From Sthenelais limicola (lineage: Eukaryota; Annelida; Polychaeta; Phyllodocida; Sigalionidae): a stretch of DNA of 64,000 nucleotides. The stretch lies in NCBI GenBank assembly GCA_942159475.1, contig OW804094.1, positions 131,736,755 through 131,800,754 of the forward strand. Direction: 5' to 3'. The translations under genes were made by a program, and so were the position numbers. The notes beneath the pieces were generated by a model. It was not told the origin of the DNA. It worked only from the letters and a program-made list of their open reading frames with translations, and made no database searches. This document shows, one piece after another, positions 58,101 to 64,000 of this stretch. Position 1 is the first letter of the stretch. The number at the start of each line of letters is the position of its first letter.

Positions 58101-61100
58101 TGTAGTCATATAATTCATTTTAGAATAAATTTAATAGAAACACTTTAATGAATGAATGAAAGTACATTATATCCAGTGAGTAAGACAAGGCAAAGCAGTG
58201 AGAAACGTAATAGATCTAAAGAATGAGGCGATCTAAATCTAAGGAGATCATGAGATAAGTTGAACATGAAGCTTTTCACTCACGAGCCTGCTCAACCTTT
58301 CACTCCTACTCCAGTCAATCAGCCACCACTAATTTCACCTCCACCCCTCCCACACTAAACTAGCCTCCCCCCTCTTCCGATCACTACTGCAGTAACACCA
58401 CACATAGCTACACATAATAGGGAAATTTAGCAACCACAACGCACCAACACAAAACTAACGCATCCACTAACTTTTAGTACATTATTACCGTTGTTTGGAT
58501 ATTTTGAGGGTCTTGCAATGCAGATGCCCTTGGCCTAGCGCCTCTCAAGATATCCCCACAGCAGTAGTAATGTACAAATAGTTAGTGGATGCGTTAGCGT
58601 TGTGTTGGTGCGTTGTGGTTGCTAAATCTCCCTATTACCACCAGGTCCCCGGCCCCAATATCATGTAAACAAACCAGCCAACCTAGCCCCGTGGCCGGAG
58701 TAAAAACCAGCAGTGGCATCCCCAAACCTGTACCATAGTAAAAGAAGGCAAAAAATAGAGAAAAGGATAAAAAGAATCTCACTAGTCTCCTAATAATCGA
58801 TTGGATAATTATTGGATATCCTATATCAAACCTAAGCCTGAATGATGAATGGCTGAACTAAATATCCTGGAAGTTACATATTTTTTCCATTAATAGTTAG
58901 TATGTGTTCCAAACTGTAATTTGCTTAAATAATGACTGCTCTAGACGTACAACACTAAGAATTCAGGGTTACCACAGGAAACTGGAAATAAAATTCCCTG
59001 ATTTTTCCCTGATGAGTTCATCATTTTCCCTGACTCATAACTAAAGTTAAGGGTGTCATGTCTGTTGTATTGCAGGTATCTGAGTGGTAATGAAACTAAA
59101 TTTCAGACATTTTTCTGATTTCGTTTGGCTTCAAGTGCAGATCAAGTTAGATAATAATTTCCAAATACGAATAACCAGGGATGAAAGTGAGTTCATGAAA
59201 CAAATACTGGAATATTTCTGGGAAGGGGAAAGCACCCATAGGTGGGTTCTGGTGTAAATCCCATCCCAAGTTATGTGACACTCTTGAGATTCTCATACTT
59301 TCTGTTTGGCACACGTTGGTCCTATGGTGACAGCTACCATTAACCAAGGGCAGAGAAATGTCCTAGAGGACAGCAAGCTCGGAGGTACCCCCATACTGAT
59401 GGCTAAGCTCTTGACCTCTGAGTATGACCAACACCAACACCGATCAGTATAATGCTAAGTGAATCCAATCCACCAAAATCAGTTTGGGGGATCATTTTAA
59501 TTTTTGAGAAATGGTTTTGAAAATTTGAGGTTAAATAATATTGAATTTTGGGGTAATACAACAATTTTTATAATTTTGACTTTCATCTCTGGTATATTGA
59601 TTTCCTATAAGGAATTGCCTGAAGGAAGTTATTTGTTGAAACCACCAGTAGCCATCAAATTCCCTGATTTTTCCCTGATTTTCCCCAAATTTTCGAATTC
59701 CCTGATTTTTCCATGCAGGGAATTTGTTTTGACCATTTTCCAGGTTTTCCAGGTGCTGTGGTAACCCTGTAAGATTCTAAACTAAAAGCATGATGTACTT
59801 TGATAATATCTAAAGGTTAACACTACTGTGATTATTATGGGCGGCATCCCCGCTGGGAGACAGCCCTTACATTTACTAGCCACGTGAAATCGACAATCTG
59901 TTTTGGTCGGTAGGGTCAGACTACCTAATTTCAAAAAGGAGTCTTACAGATGACAATCAATGGATTGACTCCTTGATAATACTAAGGCAATACTTTACCT
60001 GGGTGGAGGTGGACCACGCGAGACTGGCGCCGGCTTGTCATCCTGATCGAATATTGATTTTGGTTTTTGTTCAAACATTGCTCTCGGGTTGTTCGTTCTA
60101 GATGATACCAATGATCTTGCCTCCTTTAAAGAAGAGAAAAGAGAAGTTCATCAATTTGATATATTCATCAAACAGTATAGGATAACACAGACAGGGGTAT
60201 GATTAAGTCATTTCAGTATACAACGTGAATTTTAGATGCTCTAAATACTAAACAAAGTGTTACCTCGATGTAATGCTTTGAATACATTACGTAACTCTTA
60301 ATTAAGTTAAAGTAACATAAATGCTAAATTAAGGACTTGGGTTGGAAGAAAGCATGAGTTCCCTACCGCTGCTCTTTCTTTTCTCATCTCCTCACCGCGT
60401 TTTCGTCTTTCTTCGTCATCTTTCATAGCTTCGCGCTGTGTCTCGTCCTACAAGATTATTGACAAATGAGTTAGACATATTATGTAAGCCTATTATTTAG
60501 ACCCTTGGTGAAACTTCCCATTTAGGATTCGACCCAAGTTGATATTGCAAGAGTAACTAGTTTAAGAGTGCCTTGGCTCCGCTCCAATAGAGGGTTGTCT
60601 TTTTAAGAAATGGGCCTGGCATAATTTTAGACTTTGGTCTCGATTGCAATATCTCGCAAGAAATGATTTTCAATAGAAACTTAAGTTCGTTATATTTATT
60701 ACGAGAGTACAGACTCTCGATGAAGTTCGATTGATATCGCTATACTGAGGTGCCGTGCATTTTGCTCTACAGAGAGTTTAGTTAGTTTATCCCTTCACAT
60801 GTTCATGATCCAGTTATATATATATTATTTCTTGGAAATCTTTTCACTAAGGACAGAAGCCATGAGAGAAATAGGAAACGGGGTGGCCGCATAAAGGGAA
60901 CTTAATAGAAATAGAATTTAACATGCTTCTTTTTCAGATATCAGCCGCTATCCTCATTCGCGCCTATTCTTTGAATGACAATTCAAGTCCGAAATTTTAG
61001 ATATGCAAGGCTATGGAAAGTGAGTAAAGAAATGTACCGTGGTGAATTAGTCTGCATTTATATCGAATTTCTCATCCTCTCCTTGCATTTTTAATTCAAT

Positions 61101-63978
61101 TTTTTAAAATCAGCATAGATATATATTATTATAGTATCCCCTGTTCCTGCTTATGTGCAGGTTTATAATATTATAGCTTTATGTTAAGAAAAATGTAGTA
61201 GAATTATATAATGTTCATCGATCGTACACCAGGAACACAAAAACAGGCAAATTATATGTCCAATTACAGAAGAGATGACTTAATAGAAGGGTAATCTGTA
61301 ATTTACTTCAAAAGGTGACTAATCCTATTCCGTTTCAATGTACATGTAAATGTTTATCAAGGAATAACATTATCACACACGCACAGTCACAAAATTAATA
61401 GATCAAGTGGAATTTGTCAATATTCGGATAAGCTTATGCTTACTAGCTTGATCACCCTTTTATGGGGAAAAGGAGCATAACAATAATTATTGTCTTTACA
61501 AGTCTATGACCAATTTGATACATAACTGTCCAAAGTTATGTCTTAAGAAAGGGTACATTTAGCTCAATTCCTATTCTTTTTATTTGTATTTACTTACACC
61601 AATAAAACCCTTAACCTTGAGGAATGAAACATGCCATTCACATAGACATGCATCAGTTTAAATCTACATTTTATTTACAATACTTACGTCACCCTTCTTT
61701 CCTTGTCCACCCTGAGTTTCAATCAAATTCAAATCAGTGCAATAAAATGTAAAAGATAACATGCTGTGATGTATTTTCAACATGTAACCCTAAAGCAATT
61801 ATCTACAAAATATGTCATATTCAGAACAAGCAAAACGCATAATTGGATATTTTGTGAGCTAATTAGCGCAAAAACACCAAGTTTTAAACTCTGAACGGTA
61901 AAATCACACAAGATAACGCCATGCGAATTTCCTGCGGACGCACCAAATCAAACACCACAAAAGTAGCCTATGACTTCGAAAAAAATAAGATCCTCAGTTT
62001 CTACTTACCCAACTCTCTTTGTTTGCTTTAGAAGGTGCATTAGCTCTTCGTTCTGCCTCTTTTATTTGGTTGATCTTTCTTAACCGCTCAGCCTCCCTCA
62101 CCTCTCTAGCCTTGCCCTCCTCCTCCTGAGGTTAACAACATGAAATACAAATTTAAATATGCAATTAACGAGCAAGGGACAATGGACAATTTTTTAATAT
62201 TTTTTAGTGATAATGTTAATGGTCCTGATTCTTATTCAAATGCTTCAGAGAATCAATTAAGGTACCTCGCGTTGGCGCCTTTCCTCTTCAAGTTTGGCTC
62301 TCTCTGTTTGTTGTCTTTTAGAATCTTCATCTCGTCGCAGACGCTCTTCTTCCTGAAAGAGTGGGTAAATTCGAACAAAAGACAGTAACACTTGTAGATA
62401 AAATGGAAGATTTATCAGTATCGTTTATCCATAACAAATTAGGCAGAAGAAGTGGGTGAAAATGGTATAGGTCTTGGTTTCAATGTACTCACCCTCGTTT
62501 TCTCCCAGAATTTGTCCCGCACGTTTGTTCTAATCTCTACATGGGGTCGGGTTTTCTTGTAGACTGAGCTCTGAAATAGTACCAGGTATTCCAATATACA
62601 TCAACAAATAAACCCATGGAAACTGCGGGTCCGATCCTTGTATTATCCCAAGAAGGCAGTAAATTACCGGTATACAAAATATGTCAAGATGCCTAAATCA
62701 AATTACCTTTCAGTTCTTCGTTGGTTCTAACTCTACCACAAACCACGGTAATCGAGTGATTATCAATGATAGATCAACTTCAGAACAACTAAGCGATACT
62801 TATCACTGGGGTAAAATTGGAGTGGGATCCTAAACCGACCATTTTAATTCATATCTATTGCTTACGTCACACATTAATTCGCGCAATTGTTCATCATCAA
62901 TTCGCGCGATATTCGATTAACCTAAGTTTTCCTTAATTTGATGTATAAAGTAGCCTTATCATTCCAGACTATCATGCAGTATTTCTATCGCGTAATTTAA
63001 TCGAAAAGGGGATTTCAATGGAGCATTAAATGTATATAATTCAAGAATCATTCACAGGTTCTACATCCATGGGCATATCTAAAAATACAATCGATAGATT
63101 CAAGATGTATAGTAAGTCGGCGAAAGAGCTACGCTCCTCCAGAAATCATATCCTACGTGGAATCAAGAGACACAGATCGCCAGTGTCACGGGAACTAATA
63201 CCATGTTCCAGTCTTGTTAACAGGAACAAAATGTGTTGGTTAGAATCCATCGTGCAACTGAATGTGATCATAGCAGAGTAAATAAAATAAATCTAAGGAT
63301 TGGATAGTGAGATTTGTATGCGTGGCCTGAAATAAATTTATGCTCTCCACCTCCATTATGAATTTTTTTTTTAAAATCACCAGATCCAAAAATGAACCCT
63401 CTCGGTTGGGTCTCGTGTTTATTCATATGGTCTATAAGAATATGCGTCAAACTAGCACGTGGAAAGGTCGCAAAGGATTTCTATCATCAAACTTGACAAA
63501 ATAATGTTGTGTTTTACCGACGAATAAAATACTTACAGGTTCTTGAGGCTGTTGGTAAACATTGGCGAAACATTAAAAAGGAACAGGAAAAAATAATCTC
63601 ACACAACAAAAACTGTGATTCGTTGCCATTTGTATCCGAGAAGCATACAAGGATCATATAAATCATGGGAACTATGTTGTACAAAGATCTAATATAATCA
63701 ACGGAGAAAGTAAAAAGCAAATGCATTAAACGGAGCGCACACTCAGAAGAATTGTGATAAATGTTTAAAAATTGAATTGGTCTAGCAAACACACACACAC
63801 AAAAACATGTTCAATATGTAGAAAGACATACCACTGGTTTAACATCATCACTATCGTCTGGCCTGGCTGTTTCTTTGTGGAAGCTATAATTTGATCCAGA
63901 ACACTTGGCTACTTTTTCTTTAATGGTATCTTCATCCAGATCGTCCTCTGTCCGGGCCTGGATCGTCACGTGGGCACC
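55037..63978 (-). CDS. DBNL: Drebrin-like protein (DBNL/Abp1), 3' part; first exons off the right edge
   Basis: Actin-binding adaptor that links the cortical actin network to endocytosis through dynamin and other SH3 partners (family knowledge). Thirteen exons read here give 528 residues, all phases consistent. They encode the end of the ADF-homology domain ([13 protein letters not shown]...ANYSFHKE-like); the FWEK block; a long Glu/Arg-rich coiled coil; the [12 protein letters not shown] block; a proline-rich region with four REPSPPPR repeats; an acidic EEEEDDW stretch; and a C-terminal SH3 domain with ALYDY, DEGWW and PANYV. The vertebrate protein is about 430 residues, so this one is markedly longer, mainly through the proline-rich insert. 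Three exons of 12, 24 and 30 nt keep frame and may be alternatively used. The start codon and most of the ADF domain lie beyond 64,000. Confidence 0.93.
55411..55620 (-). CDS. DBNL: DBNL exon: acidic linker and start of SH3
   Basis: 210 nt, phase 1 to 1. [17 protein letters not shown], a Pro/Gln/Ala stretch, then [14 protein letters not shown], the first strand and RT-loop start of the SH3 domain. The acceptor is ATGATCAG and the donor GCTG|gtgagt. Confidence 0.93.
56224..56253 (-). CDS. DBNL: DBNL 30-nt candidate cassette exon ([10 protein letters not shown])
   Basis: ATCTATAG|CC...GGGG|gtatga encloses exactly 30 nt that keep phase 1 on both sides and read without a stop. The neighbouring exons also join in frame without it (DDW-G-DEDD). 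The acceptor tract is weak, so it may be optional or chance. Confidence 0.45.
57044..57396 (-). CDS. DBNL: DBNL exon: proline-rich repeat array
   Basis: 353 nt, phase 2 to 1. [15 protein letters not shown] is followed by four tandem REPSPPPR octapeptides (24-bp DNA repeats at 57271-57366) and two diverged units ([15 protein letters not shown]), then a Ser/Thr/Pro stretch and an acidic EEEEDDW. It offers many PxxP SH3 ligands and S-P phosphorylation sites. The acceptor is CTGTAATAG and the donor GGGGAG|gtacat. Confidence 0.9.
57271..57366. repeat. DBNL: 24-bp coding minisatellite (x4)
   Basis: Four tandem units of about 24 bp (ggttctcttctcggtggagg-type on plus) inside the DBNL proline-rich exon. 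Differences are mostly synonymous at the protein level, as expected of selection on the octapeptide or of recent expansion. Confidence 0.85.
57805..57981 (-). CDS. DBNL: DBNL exon: proline-rich region 1
   Basis: Reads [19 protein letters not shown], then [11 protein letters not shown] and [16 protein letters not shown]. The most upstream acceptor (CTTTAG) is taken. A second AG 30 nt inside (GATAG|AGATG) also keeps the frame and could be an alternative acceptor. The donor is CCGAA|gtaaga. Confidence 0.85.
58420..58632. mobile_element. TA-flanked foldback MITE (213 bp)
   Basis: Terminal inverted repeats of about 70 bp (GGGAAATTTAGCAACCACAA... / ...TTGTGGTTGCTAAATCTCCC) with few mismatches surround a short centre. 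TA lies at both edges (58418-58419, 58633-58634), the target duplication of Tc1/mariner-type elements. There is no coding capacity. It is in a DBNL intron. Confidence 0.8.
58964..59769. mobile_element. hAT-type non-autonomous element (806 bp)
   Basis: A perfect 14-bp terminal inverted repeat CAGGGTTACCACAG / CTGTGGTAACCCTG has the CAGGG start usual for hAT elements. Flanking octamers TAAGAATT and TAAGATTC agree at six of eight positions, fitting a worn 8-bp target duplication. Inside, short TTCCCTGATTTTTCCCTGA motifs recur near both ends. No transposase is present. It is in the same DBNL intron as the TA-flanked element. Confidence 0.75.
59999..60123 (-). CDS. DBNL: DBNL exon: conserved linker (NPRAMFEQ)
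   Basis: 125 nt, phase 0 to 2. [19 protein letters not shown], then [19 protein letters not shown] corresponds to vertebrate VVSRNRNEQESAVHPREIFKQ. Proline-rich at its end. The acceptor is TTTAAAG and the donor CCCAG|gtaaag. Confidence 0.92.
60367..60447 (-). CDS. DBNL: DBNL exon: coiled coil 3
   Basis: 27 codons, phase 0. [17 protein letters not shown], then EEMRKERAA: charged helix. The acceptor is ATCTTGTAG and the donor AGCG|gtaggg. Confidence 0.9.
61688..61711 (-). CDS. DBNL: DBNL 24-nt microexon (GGQGKKGD)
   Basis: GAAACTCAG|GGTGG...GGTGAC|gtaagt: eight codons, phase 0 to 0, with a strong donor. It is isolated in a 1.5-kb intron stretch and frame-neutral, so it could be optional. Confidence 0.6.
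62009..62125 (-). CDS. DBNL: DBNL exon: coiled coil 2
   Basis: 39 codons, phase 0. [17 protein letters not shown], then [16 protein letters not shown] continues the charged helix and then breaks at A-P-S. The acceptor is AACCTCAG and the donor TTGG|gtaagt. Confidence 0.9.
62266..62352 (-). CDS. DBNL: DBNL exon: coiled coil 1
   Basis: 29 codons, phase 0. [15 protein letters not shown], then LEEERRQRE: highly charged helical sequence equivalent to the vertebrate ENRRLEEKRRAEEAQRQLEQERRE region. The acceptor is CTTTCAG and the donor CGAG|gtacct. Confidence 0.92.
62493..62570 (-). CDS. DBNL: DBNL exon: FWEK block
   Basis: 26 codons, phase 0. SSVYKKTRP...RDKFWEKTR matches the vertebrate VYQKTNA...KDSFWAKAE block that links the ADF domain to the coiled coil. 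The acceptor is ATTTCAG and the donor AGG|gtgagt. Confidence 0.92.
63537..63548 (-). CDS. DBNL: DBNL 12-nt microexon (PQEP)
   Basis: ACCAACAG|CCTCAAGAACCT|gtaagt: consensus sites on both sides of exactly four codons, P-Q-E-P, phase 0 to 0. The flanking exons join in frame with or without it, so it is probably a cassette. Confidence 0.6.
63832..63978 (-). CDS. DBNL: DBNL exon: end of ADF-homology domain
   Basis: 49 codons, phase 0 to 0. [19 protein letters not shown], then [15 protein letters not shown] is the conserved C-terminal end of the ADF-H domain of DBNL, followed by an acidic linker (DDSDDVKPV). The acceptor is ATTTCAG and the donor CCAGTG|gtatgt. Confidence 0.93.
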
Positions 63979-64000
63979 CTGAAATATAGCGACAATAAAT

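Overview
This window is nuclear genomic DNA of an animal. It is AT-rich, its genes are split into many short exons with GT-AG introns, and the long intergenic and intronic stretches are full of decayed mobile elements. Three genes can be read with confidence. All belong to families found across animals, and the repeat content suggests a marine invertebrate, possibly a deuterostome, but I cannot name the species from sequence alone.

Layout. (1) About 1-5.6 kb: no gene that I can support. (2) 5,613-21,667, minus strand: a complete organic anion transporter gene of the SLCO4A type. Ten coding exons join in frame into a 752-residue, 12-pass membrane protein with the family WGAWW signature and a ten-cysteine Kazal-like outer loop. 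(3) About 21.7-43.4 kb: a roughly 21-kb stretch with no recognisable exon. It holds a very young 792-bp mini LTR retrotransposon with identical LTRs, several foldback elements, four copies (one of them in the transporter gene) of a dispersed hairpin-bearing repeat, a tRNA-Leu-like relic and G-rich simple repeats. (4) 43.4-53.4 kb, plus strand: a complete C2H2 zinc-finger gene. It has a non-coding first exon with ETS and YY1-type motifs and twelve coding exons for 945 residues: two AT-hooks, eight zinc fingers, a long Gln/Glu-rich region and an unidentified folded-looking C-terminus. (5) 55.0 kb to the right edge, minus strand: the 3' two-thirds or more of a drebrin-like (DBNL/Abp1) gene. It covers the end of the ADF-homology domain, a charged coiled-coil region, a proline-rich repeat array and the C-terminal SH3 domain. 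The first exons lie beyond 64,000.

The zinc-finger gene and DBNL converge tail to tail, about 1.9 kb apart between stop codons. There is no sign that the three genes share a pathway: one is a plasma-membrane transporter, one a nuclear DNA-binding protein and one an actin/endocytosis adaptor.

The most notable items are the intact TRIM-type LTR element with target-site duplication, the near-perfect 79-bp palindrome in a transporter intron, three frame-neutral microexons (12, 24 and 30 nt) in DBNL, and the AT-hook/eight-finger protein, which I could not match to a named orthologue. All exon boundaries were derived by hand from splice-site consensus and phase; no search was run.
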